A stretch of 44,331 bases of DNA from an uncultured Clostridia bacterium (GCA_947586185.1 CANPXN010000021.1:1-44331), one strand, 5' to 3'. Shown: positions 31,486-40,191, counted from the stretch's first letter. The notes: generated from the letters alone by a model not told the origin. A program made the numbers and translations.

Positions 31486-32679
31486 TTAATACATGATCGC
31501 TGAGCTGTACATGTTCTCACAGAATATGCCGTAGCCCTTTTCAGGATCATTTACAAATACATGGGTTACTGCTCCCACAAGCTTTCCGTTTTGAATGATA
31601 GGGCTTCCACTCATTCCCTGTACGATGCCGCCGGTCTTTTTAAGCAGCTCCTTGTCAGTTACTGTTATGGTCATGTTTTTTGTGTCGGAATTTTTATAGT
31701 CGATCTTATCTATATTGATCGAGTATTCCTTTGGCTCAGTTCCGTCGATGGTGGTGTATATAACAGCCGGACCTTCGGTTATTTCCTGCTTCATTGCCAT
31801 AGGTATGCCTTCGCTGTGGTCGGAAACGCTGTAAAGCTTGCCGTATATTCCGTATTTATTGTTGCAGTAAATGCTGCCGCTTGAATATCTGGATATAAAG
31901 CTGCCGAGAAGCTCTCCGGGAGTTCCCTCTGTGCCGCGCTGTACGCCGTTTATGCGTACGTCAACTACCTCGCCCTTTGAAATAGGGACGATCTCCCCAG
32001 TATCACTGTCGCAGATTGGATGTCCAAGGCCTCCGAATCTACCGGTGGACGGCTCGTAGAAGGTCACTGTTCCGATTCCGGCAGTGCTGTCACGAACCCA
32101 CATGCCTGCCTTGTAGCTTCCGTCCTTTTCAGAATATACCGGCTGCATTCTGGAAATGTATTCCTTTTCGTCACGGCGGTAAATTATTTCAACAGTTTTT
32201 CCGCCGCATTCTGATACGGCGTCCTGAATATCGGAATTAGATGTCATTTTTTCTCCGTTTATGGAAAGAATAATATCTCCCGGCTCAATGCCGCATTCTT
32301 CAGCCGGACATATGCCGCTTCCGGCATCGCCCATTCCTACGACCATTACCCCTTCCATAAGGAGCTTTATCCCAAAGGGCTGACCTCCGGGAACAAGGAC
32401 GGGGGTGTCTACGGTCAAAACCTCAACTTCCTTTACGGGTACGACTCCGAAAAGCTTTAAAGCCATGCTTCCGTGTGATGCGGAGGTGCGGTCTGCAAAG
32501 CTTTCAACTGTTTCTTCGGAGGAGGCGGTTATGGATAATTTTGTTGAAAGAGTAAGAGAGCTGCCCTTTTCAACATAGAAGCTGTCCGGGAGAGTCAGTG
32601 CGTAATATCCGGCGGATATGCTCAGAAATAACACTGCTGAGGCGAGGAGCAGCCATACAGCCTTTATTGCTTTTTTCAT
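31486..32679 (-). CDS. spoIVB: SpoIVB sporulation signalling serine protease
   Basis: SpoIVB is made in the forespore and cleaves SpoIVFA to trigger pro-sigma-K processing. This 397-residue protein has one N-terminal membrane anchor (AVWLLLASAVLFLSISAGYY), a PDZ domain (~residues 110-185, CGIEPGDIILSINGEKMTSN), and a C-terminal S55 protease domain. That domain has the histidine in RFGGLGHPICDSDTGEIVPI and the serine in GGIVQGMSGSPIIQNGKLVG, followed by AVTHVFVNDPEKGYGIF. An AAAGGA ribosome-binding site and a sigma-G-like promoter lie upstream. It is divergent from spo0A, whereas in Bacillus the two genes are adjacent on the same strand. Confidence 0.96.
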   Translation of the reverse strand: MKKAIKAVWLLLASAVLFLSISAGYYALTLPDSFYVEKGSSLTLSTKLSITASSEETVESFADRTSASHGSMALKLFGVVPVKEVEVLTVDTPVLVPGGQPFGIKLLMEGVMVVGMGDAGSGICPAEECGIEPGDIILSINGEKMTSNSDIQDAVSECGGKTVEIIYRRDEKEYISRMQPVYSEKDGSYKAGMWVRDSTAGIGTVTFYEPSTGRFGGLGHPICDSDTGEIVPISKGEVVDVRINGVQRGTEGTPGELLGSFISRYSSGSIYCNNKYGIYGKLYSVSDHSEGIPMAMKQEITEGPAVIYTTIDGTEPKEYSINIDKIDYKNSDTKNMTITVTDKELLKKTGGIVQGMSGSPIIQNGKLVGAVTHVFVNDPEKGYGIFCENMYSSAIMY

Positions 32680-32718
32680 TTTCGTTGTCCTTTCGTTTTG
32701 TGATTTTCTTTGTATTTA

Positions 32719-32749
32719 TACTATGGACATATTAAGGCTGCTTTATTTA
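32719..32749 (-). promoter_or_regulatory. Candidate forespore (sigma-G/sigma-F type) promoter of spoIVB
   Basis: On the minus strand TAAATA (32749-32744), exactly 18 bases, CATAGTA (32725-32719). This resembles the sigma-G pattern TGAATA-N18-CATACTA. Initiation near 32712 gives a ~33-base leader. It fits the known forespore expression of spoIVB. The match is imperfect. Confidence 0.5.
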
Positions 32750-33250
32750 AGCAATTAGATACTGTAATTTTGCTAAAATTTTAGACGGCGCCTAAAAATG
32801 CTGAAATATGGACGGTTGACGGCTTTTTTGACGAAAAATTACGGAAGAATGCTCCGAATACGGAAAAAGTTACAGATAAGTCTATAAATTTAAGAACTTG
32901 TACCGATATAATTTATAAGTATAATCTCTTTCACGACAAGGCAAAAATTCGCAGGAATATGCGCATTTCTCAATAATTTTTATCGCAGTCAGCAGGGCGA
33001 TTTGCCAAAAAGTCGTGCGCAATATCCTATTGGTGCAAATTTTAAGGATTGTCGTGCAGAAATGATGTATTGCCTTGAAGAAATCCGGCATTTACGAAAA
33101 TTCACGGCTATTAAACTAAATTGTGGTCAATACTTTTTTTCAGGAGTTTTTTTAGCTTAGTTTTACGTCTGTGTCATTCGAGTTAACAAATTATTAACAG
33201 TTTATTTACAATAAATACCAAATAATGATAAAAAGTTATAATAATTGCTA
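32750..33250. other. Long divergent intergenic region between spoIVB and spo0A
   Basis: No gene is seen in about 500 bases of AT-rich sequence. A TGACGAA at 32829-32835 fits the Spo0A-box consensus TGNCGAA, and a weak inverted pair (AGGAATATGCGCA near 32952 and TGCGCAATATCCT near 33017) is present. The region could hold several sporulation-regulated sites, but none is certain. Confidence 0.4.
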
Positions 33251-33279
33251 TTGCACAGAGCGTATGAGTATGTTAATAT
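33251..33279 (+). promoter_or_regulatory. Candidate vegetative promoter of spo0A
   Basis: TTGCAC (33251-33256), 17 bases, TAATAT (33274-33279), with TG at 33271-33272 giving an extended -10. CAGGAGG follows before the ATG at 33310. A sigma-H-type promoter was looked for and not found. Confidence 0.45.
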
Positions 33280-33309
33280 ATGTTGTAGAAAAAAACAGGA
33301 GGTAGAACA

Positions 33310-34071
33310 ATGGTAAACAACAAGATAAAGGTGCTAATAGGAGATGACAGTGTCGAATACGGCATTTCATGCGCAAGCACCTTGAGGAACATGGGTATGT
33401 ACGCATTTACAAGAGCTAAAGACGGCAGCTCACTGTTTGAGACAATAAAGAATGACAGTCCTGACGTTGTTGTGGTAGATGCGATACTCCCGCATATGGA
33501 CGCTATTGAGCTTATCAAAAAGGTCCAGTCACTTAGCATTAAAAAACCGGTTTTTATTGTAACCTCTTCCTATGACAATCCGTTCATAGAAAGACAGGTC
33601 ATGCAGAGCGGAGCCGCATATTTTATGCTGAAACCATTTGATGTTAATACATTGGGGGATAGAATTATGTCACTGATGCACGGAAATTCAGAAAGCGGAG
33701 GTACTGAGGATATGGAGGTCGTTGTGACCGAGGTCATCCATCAGCTCGGAGTACCTGCTCACATAAAGGGATACCATTACTTACGAGAAGCTATTTTAGC
33801 CTCGCTGGATAATAAGGAGCTTCTTGAAAGCGTTACTAAAATGCTTTATCCGACAGTTGCTAAGAAATTTGATACAACCTCTTCAAGAGTTGAGAGAGCT
33901 ATCAGACATGCAATCGAAATCGCATGGGATAGGGGTGATCTCGATACACTCAATTCATTTTTCGGGTATACTGTTAATACATGTAAGGGCAAGCCTACAA
34001 ATTCTGAATTTATCGCTCTTATAACCGATAAGCTCAGACTCCAGTATAAGCCTGTTCTAAAAAGAGCCTGA
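33310..34071 (+). CDS. spo0A: Stage 0 sporulation response regulator Spo0A
   Basis: Spo0A is the master regulator of sporulation entry. The 253-residue protein has a receiver domain with the acidic pair D12-D13 (LIGDDS), phosphoacceptor D57 ([20 protein letters not shown]) and the conserved lysine in YFMLKPFD. The diagnostic C-terminal DNA-binding domain follows (~residues 140-250): [31 protein letters not shown] and the recognition region [20 protein letters not shown]. The [14 protein letters not shown] and [17 protein letters not shown] segments complete it. It should bind TGTCGAA boxes when phosphorylated. CAGGAGG is the ribosome-binding site. It is head to head with spoIVB. Confidence 0.98.
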   Translation: MVNNKIKVLIGDDSVEYGISCASTLRNMGMYAFTRAKDGSSLFETIKNDSPDVVVVDAILPHMDAIELIKKVQSLSIKKPVFIVTSSYDNPFIERQVMQSGAAYFMLKPFDVNTLGDRIMSLMHGNSESGGTEDMEVVVTEVIHQLGVPAHIKGYHYLREAILASLDNKELLESVTKMLYPTVAKKFDTTSSRVERAIRHAIEIAWDRGDLDTLNSFFGYTVNTCKGKPTNSEFIALITDKLRLQYKPVLKRA

Positions 34072-34110
34072 AAAAAACTTGTAATAAGATCCGTTTTGTG
34101 ATAATATGTT

Positions 34111-34250
34111 ATTATTGCTCCACCAATTAGACAATGCCAAATTGGCAAGAGCAATAATTAATTTAAAATGCCATTTTTCTCGCCACCAAAGGTGACAATC
34201 GAAAAATATGGCAAATAGGTTTCGGCAAGCTTTACTTGCCTCATCTATAG
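34111..34250 (+). repeat. R2 structured repeat, copy B
   Basis: Three hairpins in a row: ATTATTGCTC/GAGCAATAAT (34111-34120/34149-34158), containing CCAATT/AATTGG; TGCCATTTTTC/GAAAAATATGGCA (34169-34179/34201-34213), containing CACC/GGTG; and GGCAAG/CTTGCC (34224-34229/34235-34240). It ends in ATCTATAG. It is similar in sequence and order to the reverse complement of 28592-28754. It occupies the gap between spo0A and the flavin reductase gene; no gene is seen in it, and it may supply terminator function to spo0A. Confidence 0.8.
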
Positions 34251-34272
34251 TATTACAGAAAGGATTGATTTT

Positions 34273-34776
34273 ATGAGCTTTGAAAAAACAGATATATTTA
34301 ACGCCGGCATTAACCCTTTTAAGCTTATCGGCAAGGACTGGTACCTTCTGACAAGCGGCGATGAAAAGGGTTATAATACCATGACTGCTTCATGGGGCCA
34401 GATGGGTGTTTTATGGGGCAGTCCGGCTTTTACCTGTGTTGTACGTCCTAACAGAAAAACCTTTGAATTTATGGAGAAAAATGATTTGTTTACCGTTTCA
34501 TTTTTCAGCGAAAATTACCGAAATGTTTTGAGCTTCTGCGGAAGCCATTCCGGTCGTGACTGCGATAAGGCCAAGGAAACTGGCATTACGCCGCTGTTTA
34601 TCGACGGAACTACCGCATTTGAAGAAGCGGATATGATTTTTGTTTGCAGAAAGCTTTATGCTCAGGATTTGAGCGAGGAGTTTGTAAAGGATGGAAAAAT
34701 CATGAAATTTTATGAAAGCGATCCTTTCCATAAGTCCTTTACCGGTGAGATCATCGGCGCTTATATTAAAAAATAA
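34273..34776 (+). CDS. Flavin reductase-like FMN-binding protein
   Basis: This 167-residue protein matches the flavin reductase-like split-barrel family: FKLIGKDWYLLTSGDEKGYN, TMTASWGQMGVLWGSPAFTC, VVRPNRKTFEFMEKNDLFTV and SFFSENYRNVLSFCGSHSGR. Members bind FMN and act as NAD(P)H:flavin or small-molecule reductases; the natural partner cannot be told from context. A GAAAGGA ribosome-binding site precedes the ATG. It stands alone between an R2 repeat and the arginine operon control region, and no clear promoter is visible. Confidence 0.88.
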   Translation: MSFEKTDIFNAGINPFKLIGKDWYLLTSGDEKGYNTMTASWGQMGVLWGSPAFTCVVRPNRKTFEFMEKNDLFTVSFFSENYRNVLSFCGSHSGRDCDKAKETGITPLFIDGTTAFEEADMIFVCRKLYAQDLSEEFVKDGKIMKFYESDPFHKSFTGEIIGAYIKK

Positions 34777-34899
34777 CCCTGCATGAGCTTGATAATGTAT
34801 TTGTTTTGTGGCTGCTGCGCTTTACATGGCGTACAGCCATTTTTTTATTATTTCCGGCATATTTCCGGTGCAGTGCATACCTATTATCTGCGTTCAAAA

Positions 34900-34966
34900 A
34901 ATGTATATATACACTGAAAATGTATATTATACATTGATTTACGGGGAGATTTGCATATTTATGCAA
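34900..34966 (+). promoter_or_regulatory. Three ARG-box-like palindromes upstream of argG
   Basis: Three dyads are spaced roughly two and then three helical turns apart: AATGTATA/TATACACT (34900-34915, imperfect), AATGTATA-T-TATACATT (34919-34935, perfect) and TTGCATA-TT-TATGCAA (34951-34966, perfect). The last ends 8 bases before the -35 box. AT-rich 16-18 bp palindromes of the form TGxATA...TATxCA are the shape of ArgR/AhrC sites. They suggest arginine-dependent repression; argR itself is not in the window. Confidence 0.72.
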
Positions 34967-34973
34967 AAAGCTC

Positions 34974-35001
34974 TTGACATTTATGTATAAAGGTGTATAA
35001 T
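34974..35001 (+). promoter_or_regulatory. Sigma-A promoter of the arginine operon
   Basis: TTGACA (34974-34979), 16 bases, TATAAT (34996-35001), with GGAGGT at 35024-35029 before the argG ATG at 35038. No second promoter is apparent inside the 9-kb operon. Confidence 0.88.
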
Positions 35002-35037
35002 AAACGTAACAGAATAAAAACACGGAGGTTACTTAAA

Positions 35038-36270
35038 ATGGAAAAAAAGGATATTAAAAAAGTTGTTCTTGCATATTCCGGAGGACTTGATACTTCAATC
35101 ATTATTCAGTGGCTTAAAGAAAATTACAATAACTGCGAGGTTATCTGTGTTTCCGGTGACGTAGGTCAGAAGAGCGAGCTGGAGGGCCTTGAGGAGAAGG
35201 CTCTTAAAACAGGCGCTTCAAAATGCTATATTGAGCATCTTACTAAGGAATTTATCGAGGACTATGTTTTTCCTACCGTTCAGGCAGGAGCTATCTATGA
35301 AAACAGATATATGCTGGGTACTTCCTTTGCACGTCCTATAATCGCAAAGAGAATCGCTGAGATCGCTATTGCAGAGGGTGCAGACGCAATCTGCCACGGC
35401 TGTACAGGTAAGGGTAACGATCAGGTTCGTTTTGAGCTTGCTATAAAGGCTTTTGCTCCTGATATGCCTATCATTGCTCCATGGAGAATATGGGACCTTA
35501 AATCAAGAGATGAAGAAATTGATTATGCTGAGGCTCACAACATTCCTCTGAAAATAAACCGTGAAACAAACTATTCAAAGGACAAGAACATCTGGCATCT
35601 TTCACACGAGGGTCTTGACCTTGAGGATCCTGCAAACGAACCTCAGTATGAAAAGGAAGGCTTCCTTGAAATGGGAGTTTCACCTATTCAGGCTCCTGAC
35701 AAGCCGACTTATGTTACTATCCACTTTGAAAAGGGTATCCCTACAGCTATTGACGGCAAGGATATGGACGCTGTGGAGCTTGTTACAAAGCTTAACGAGC
35801 TTGGCGGCGCAAACGGAATCGGTCTTGCAGACTTGGTTGAAAACCGCCTTGTGGGCATGAAGTCAAGAGGCGTTTATGAAACTCCGGGCGGAGCTATCCT
35901 TTATCACGCTCATGAGGTCCTTGAAACTATCACGATAGACAAGGAAACTGCAAGAGTTAAGCAGTATCTGGGAATCAAGTTTGCTGATATCGTTTACAAT
36001 GGTCAGTGGTATACTCCTCTCAGAGAAGCAATGAGCGCATTTGTTACTGAAACACAGAAAACTGTTACTGGCGATGTAAAGCTCAAGCTTTATAAGGGCA
36101 ATATTATCAATGCCGGCGTTACTTCACCGTATACCCTTTATGACGAAGAGGTTGCTACATTTGACGAGGACAATGTTTACGATCAGAAGGACAGTGCAGG
36201 ATTCATTAATCTGTTCGGACTTCCGATCAAGGTTCGTGCTAAGCTTGAACAGAAGAGAAATAATAAATAA
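35038..36270 (+). CDS. argG: Argininosuccinate synthase
   Basis: It joins citrulline and aspartate with ATP to form argininosuccinate. The 410-residue protein (start chosen at 35038 behind GGAGGT) has the N-type ATP pyrophosphatase P-loop [60 protein letters not shown] and SYSPYT-like segments later ([20 protein letters not shown]). It is the first gene of the arginine operon and is preceded by the ARG-box palindromes. In many operons argGH lie apart from argCJBDF; here they lead it. Confidence 0.98.
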   Translation: MEKKDIKKVVLAYSGGLDTSIIIQWLKENYNNCEVICVSGDVGQKSELEGLEEKALKTGASKCYIEHLTKEFIEDYVFPTVQAGAIYENRYMLGTSFARPIIAKRIAEIAIAEGADAICHGCTGKGNDQVRFELAIKAFAPDMPIIAPWRIWDLKSRDEEIDYAEAHNIPLKINRETNYSKDKNIWHLSHEGLDLEDPANEPQYEKEGFLEMGVSPIQAPDKPTYVTIHFEKGIPTAIDGKDMDAVELVTKLNELGGANGIGLADLVENRLVGMKSRGVYETPGGAILYHAHEVLETITIDKETARVKQYLGIKFADIVYNGQWYTPLREAMSAFVTETQKTVTGDVKLKLYKGNIINAGVTSPYTLYDEEVATFDEDNVYDQKDSAGFINLFGLPIKVRAKLEQKRNNK

Positions 36271-36286
36271 TAACGAATAACGATAT

Positions 36287-36307
36287 GGGCGGACTTGCAG
36301 TTCGCCC
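36287..36307 (+). other. Intercistronic hairpin between argG and argH
   Basis: GGGCGGA (36287-36293) pairs with TTCGCCC (36301-36307), one G-U, and flanking A/T pairs extend it. No T-tract follows. It resembles the dnaK-dnaJ hairpin, including the following CGTATG, and may be an mRNA processing or stabilising element. Confidence 0.6.
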
Positions 36308-36340
36308 GTATGTTCTTATCTGATAGAAAGGAATCTGAAC

Positions 36341-37729
36341 ATGGCTGATAAAATGTGGGCAGGAAGATTTTCCAAAGAGGTCGATAAAACCGTTAATGCT
36401 TTCAACTCCTCGATCGCCTTTGACGGAAGAATGTACAGACACGATATTCATGGGAGCATGGCTCATGCACAGATGCTGGGCGACTGCGGAATTATCTCAA
36501 AGGAAGACAGCGAAAAGCTGATAGAGGGACTTAAAGGCATACTTGCGGATATAGACAGCGGCGCTCTGGAATTTGATATGACTGCCGAGGATATTCACAT
36601 GTTTATCGAGGCGGAGCTTACAAAGCGCCTTGGAGATGTGGGGAAAAGGCTTCATACATCCCGTTCAAGAAACGATCAGGTGGCTCTGGATATAAGGCTT
36701 TATCTCAGAGATGAGATAAAGGAGGTTTCTGCTCTTGTGCTAAAGCTTGGAGAAACGCTCTGCGATATGGCGTTGGAGCATCTCGATACTGTTATGCCGG
36801 GATATACACACCTTCAGAGAGCTCAGCCGATCACCTTTGGACACCACCTTATGGCCTATGCTCAGATGCTTGTAAGAGATTTGGGCAGACTAAAGGACAC
36901 TGCTGGCAGAATGAATTACTGCCCTCTTGGAAGCGGCGCTCTTGCCGGTACAACATATCCTATCAACAGAAAACAGACAGCTGAGCTTTTGGGCTTTACC
37001 GCTCCTGTCGCAAACAGCCTTGACGGTGTTTCTGACAGAGATTTCTGTGTGGAGCTTAACTGTGCGCTTTCAATACTTATGACGCACCTTTCAAGATTTT
37101 CTGAGGAAATTATCATGTGGTGCTCATGGGAGTTTAAATTTATTGATCTGGACGATGCTTATGCAACAGGCTCTTCAATAATGCCTCAGAAGAAGAATCC
37201 GGATATTACCGAGCTTATAAGAGGCAAGACCGGAAGAGTTAACGGCGATCTCATGACCCTGCTTTCCATGCTTAAAGGACTTCCCCTTGCATATAACAAG
37301 GATATGCAGGAGGACAAGGAGGCAATTTTTGACGCTGTCGATAATGTAAAGCTTTGCCTTGAAACCTTTATTCCTATGATCAGGACAATGAAGGTCAATA
37401 AGGATAAAATGAGAAATGCTGCTGCCGGAGGGTTTATTAATGCCACCGACTGTGCAGACTATCTTGTGAAGAAAGGCATGCCTTTCAGGGACGCATATAA
37501 AATTACCGGCAGACTTGTGGCTCAGTGCATTGATACGGGAATGACTCTGGAAACTCTTCCGATAGAGGAATACAGAAAAATGTCAGAGCTTTTCGGCGAG
37601 GACGTTTATAGGGCTATAAGTCTTGAAACATGCGTGGGAGAAAGAAAATCCGAGGGCGGCCCTGCTCCCGAATCGGTCATGAAGCAGATCGAGCTGACCA
37701 GAAAGCAGCTTGAGGCGTATCATGAATAA
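36341..37729 (+). CDS. argH: Argininosuccinate lyase
   Basis: It splits argininosuccinate into arginine and fumarate. The 462-residue protein has WAGRFSKEVDKTVNAFNSSI at the start, LHTSRSRNDQVALDIRLYLR near 110, MPGYTHLQRAQPITFGHHLM near 155 and the family signature GSSIMPQKKNPDITELIRGK near 280, which contains the catalytic serine. A GAAAGGA ribosome-binding site precedes it. Its last 8 bases overlap the small membrane-protein gene. Confidence 0.98.
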   Translation: MADKMWAGRFSKEVDKTVNAFNSSIAFDGRMYRHDIHGSMAHAQMLGDCGIISKEDSEKLIEGLKGILADIDSGALEFDMTAEDIHMFIEAELTKRLGDVGKRLHTSRSRNDQVALDIRLYLRDEIKEVSALVLKLGETLCDMALEHLDTVMPGYTHLQRAQPITFGHHLMAYAQMLVRDLGRLKDTAGRMNYCPLGSGALAGTTYPINRKQTAELLGFTAPVANSLDGVSDRDFCVELNCALSILMTHLSRFSEEIIMWCSWEFKFIDLDDAYATGSSIMPQKKNPDITELIRGKTGRVNGDLMTLLSMLKGLPLAYNKDMQEDKEAIFDAVDNVKLCLETFIPMIRTMKVNKDKMRNAAAGGFINATDCADYLVKKGMPFRDAYKITGRLVAQCIDTGMTLETLPIEEYRKMSELFGEDVYRAISLETCVGERKSEGGPAPESVMKQIELTRKQLEAYHE

Positions 37730-37907
37730 AAAACAGGTTAAATTTATTGTTCTGCTGACCATATCGGCGTTTGTGATATGGCTTGTGGGAGAGCTTATAA
37801 TCGGACTGCTTCTCAATCTAAAGGGAATATGTTCGGTTGTTTGGATAATAATTGCTGTTGTAGCCACATGTACCATAAGCGTGGTTCACAGCTTTAAAAA
37901 ATATTAG
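37722..37907 (+). CDS. Small two-helix membrane protein in the arg operon
   Basis: This 61-residue protein starts MNKKQVKFIVLLTISAFVIW inside the argH stop region (8-base overlap). It is almost entirely two membrane segments, ~residues 8-29 and ~36-55 (VVWIIIAVVATCTISVVHSF), with a positively charged tail (KKY). No family is recognised. The overlap with argH and the 13-base gap to argC make co-transcription and translational coupling likely. A link to amino acid transport or membrane tethering is possible but cannot be supported. Confidence 0.75.
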   Translation: MNKKQVKFIVLLTISAFVIWLVGELIIGLLLNLKGICSVVWIIIAVVATCTISVVHSFKKY

Positions 37908-37920
37908 TGGAGAAATAATT

Positions 37921-38865
37921 ATGGCTGTAAAGGTATATATTGACGGACAGGAAGGTACTACGGGACTTAAAATTTTAGAGCGCTTTGAGAACAGAACAGA
38001 TATCGAGCTGCTTAAAATTGATGAGGACAAGCGTAAGGATACGGAGGAAAGAAGAAAGTTTATAAACAGCGCTGACTTCGTTTTTCTCTGTCTGCCGGAC
38101 GCTGCTGCAAGGGAGGCGGTTTCTCTGGCTGAAAACGACCATGTGAGAATTATAGACGCTTCCACTGCCCACAGGACGGATCCTGAATGGGCATACGGAT
38201 TTCCGGAGCTTTCACCGGAGCATAGGGAAAAAATAAAAAGCTCTAAGAGAGTTGCCGTTCCGGGATGCTATGCCAGCGGATTTATTTCAATAGTGTACCC
38301 TCTTATAAAATGCGGTATTCTTCCGACATGGTATCCTGTATTTGCCTATGCGACCTCAGGCTACAGCGGAGCAGGAAAAAAGGCTATCGCTTTGTATGAA
38401 AGCGAGGATAAACCGAAGGCTCTGCTTTCGCCAAGACAGTATGCTCTTGAAATGAACCATAAGCATCTTCCGGAAATGCAGAAGATAACAGGACTTGCAT
38501 ACAAGCCGATGTTCAACCCTATTGTTGATAACTACTACAGTGGAATGGTCGTATCCATACCTTTGCAGGCAAGAATTATGGAAAAAAAGTACACCCCGGA
38601 GGATGTGCGTCAGGCTTTGTATAACCATTACAAGGGTTCTAATTTTATCGAGGTCAAGGAAGCCGGTGCAGCAAGTACTCCGGACGGCTTTCTCTGTTCC
38701 AACGGACTGAGCGGAACGAATAAAATGGAGCTTTATGTTTTCGGAAACTCCGATCAGATGCTCCTTTGCTCAAGACTCGATAATTTAGGAAAGGGAGCGT
38801 CAGGCGCTGCGGTCCAGTGCCTTAACATCATGATGGGCATTGACGAGACAACGGGTCTTTTATGA
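37921..38865 (+). CDS. argC: N-acetyl-gamma-glutamyl-phosphate reductase, type 2
   Basis: It reduces N-acetylglutamyl phosphate to the semialdehyde with NADPH. The 314-residue length and the sequence KVYIDGQEGTTGLKILERFE (in place of the type 1 GxxGYTG) identify the shorter type 2 form. The active-site cysteine is in RVAVPGCYASGFISIVYPLI near residue 118. Other landmarks are ATSGYSGAGKKAIALYESED, MNHKHLPEMQ and the C-terminal GKGASGAAVQCLNIMMGID. Use of a type 2 ArgC with a standard argJBDF set is somewhat unusual for a Firmicute. It ends 10 bases before argJ. Confidence 0.95.
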   Translation: MAVKVYIDGQEGTTGLKILERFENRTDIELLKIDEDKRKDTEERRKFINSADFVFLCLPDAAAREAVSLAENDHVRIIDASTAHRTDPEWAYGFPELSPEHREKIKSSKRVAVPGCYASGFISIVYPLIKCGILPTWYPVFAYATSGYSGAGKKAIALYESEDKPKALLSPRQYALEMNHKHLPEMQKITGLAYKPMFNPIVDNYYSGMVVSIPLQARIMEKKYTPEDVRQALYNHYKGSNFIEVKEAGAASTPDGFLCSNGLSGTNKMELYVFGNSDQMLLCSRLDNLGKGASGAAVQCLNIMMGIDETTGLL

Positions 38866-38875
38866 GGTGTTAAAA

Positions 38876-40174
38876 ATGATCAGTAAAGTTGATTTTGACG
38901 GATTTAAATATATTGACGGCGGCGTATGCGCTGCTCAGGGCTTTAAGGCAAACGGCATTCACTGCGGTCTTGCTCATAAGCCTTTAACGGAAACCGAAGG
39001 TAATTCCGCTGCGGCAAATAACGTTCTTCCGTCAGCAGGAAAGAAAAAAGACCTTGCCGTTATTATGGCGGATAACCTTTGCTCTGCGGCAGCGGTGTAT
39101 ACCTCCAACAAGGTCAAGGGCGCTCCTATAGCTGTAACTAAGGAGCATATTGAAAACGGCTTTGCAAGAGCTGTTATTGTTAACTCAGTAAATGCAAACA
39201 CCTGTAATGCCGATGGTGAGGAAAAGGCAAGGAAAATGTGTGAGCTGGCAGCAGCTCAGCTTGGTATCAGCGACAGCGACGTTATAGTTGCTTCAACGGG
39301 AGTTATTGGACAGGTGCTCCCGATAGAGCCTATTGAAAAGGGCATGCCGGAGCTTTGCAAGGGACTGAGCTACGAGGGAAATAGCGCCGCAGTTGAGGCA
39401 ATAATGACAACGGATACTCAGCCTAAGGAGGTTGCCGTTGAGTTTGTGCTCGGCGGAAAAAAATGCGTTATGGGCGGAATGCTCAAGGGAAGCGGTATGA
39501 TACATCCTAACATGGCTACCACCCTTTCATTTATTACCACTGACGCTGCGATCGCTCCGGAGTATTTACAGAGAGCGCTCAGCGAAATTATACCAAATAC
39601 CCTTAACATGGTAAGCGTTGACGGCGACCAGTCCACAAACGATATGTGCTGCATCATGGCAAACGGTATGGCAGGAAACGCTGAAATCAAAAGTGAAAAC
39701 GATGATTATGATGTATTCGCAAACGCTTTGTACGTTATACTCATGAACCTTGCAAGAATGATGGCAAGGGACGGTGAGGGTGCTACAAAGCTTATAGAGT
39801 GCATATGTGCCGGTGCGGATGATGTTAGGACTGCTAAGACTGTAGCAAAATCGGTTATCACTTCAAGCCTTTTTAAGGCTGCTGTTTTCGGAGAGGACGC
39901 TAACTGGGGCAGGATACTTTGCGCAGTGGGATATGCCGATGCGGAATTTGATATAAATAAGGTCGATGTGGATCTGAAATCGGCTGCCGGAAAAATTGCA
40001 GTTTGCAGAAACGGCGCCGGAGTTGAATTTTCCGAGGAGGCTGCTAAAAAGCTCCTTGAGGAAGAGGAGATAGATGTAATCATAACCATTGGTGACGGAG
40101 AGTGCAGCGCTGTTGCATGGGGCTGTGACCTTACCTATGACTATGTAAAAATCAACGGGGACTATCGTTCCTGA
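38876..40174 (+). CDS. argJ: Bifunctional ornithine acetyltransferase / N-acetylglutamate synthase ArgJ
   Basis: It moves the acetyl group from N-acetylornithine to glutamate and may also use acetyl-CoA. The 432-residue protein (ATG at 38876 after GAGGTG) has GVCAAQGFKANGIHCGLAHK, AVIVNSVNANTCNADGEEKA and the self-cleavage site KGSGMIHPNMATTLSFITTD, where the bond before the catalytic threonine of MAT is cut into alpha and beta chains. ANWGRILCAVGYADAEFD lies near the C-terminus. Its presence, with no argE seen, indicates the cyclic acetyl-recycling route. Confidence 0.97.
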   Translation: MISKVDFDGFKYIDGGVCAAQGFKANGIHCGLAHKPLTETEGNSAAANNVLPSAGKKKDLAVIMADNLCSAAAVYTSNKVKGAPIAVTKEHIENGFARAVIVNSVNANTCNADGEEKARKMCELAAAQLGISDSDVIVASTGVIGQVLPIEPIEKGMPELCKGLSYEGNSAAVEAIMTTDTQPKEVAVEFVLGGKKCVMGGMLKGSGMIHPNMATTLSFITTDAAIAPEYLQRALSEIIPNTLNMVSVDGDQSTNDMCCIMANGMAGNAEIKSENDDYDVFANALYVILMNLARMMARDGEGATKLIECICAGADDVRTAKTVAKSVITSSLFKAAVFGEDANWGRILCAVGYADAEFDINKVDVDLKSAAGKIAVCRNGAGVEFSEEAAKKLLEEEEIDVIITIGDGECSAVAWGCDLTYDYVKINGDYRS

Positions 40175-40191
40175 CGGGAGAATATGTTAAG

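Noticed and set aside
33138-33170. Sigma-H-type promoter before spo0A
   Set aside because: A CAGGAGTTT resembling the -35 is present, but no GAAT-type -10 occurs at the right distance.
34808-34990. 60-codon frame just before argG
   Set aside because: It runs through the ARG-box palindromes and the -35 box, has no ribosome-binding site, and is better explained as control DNA.
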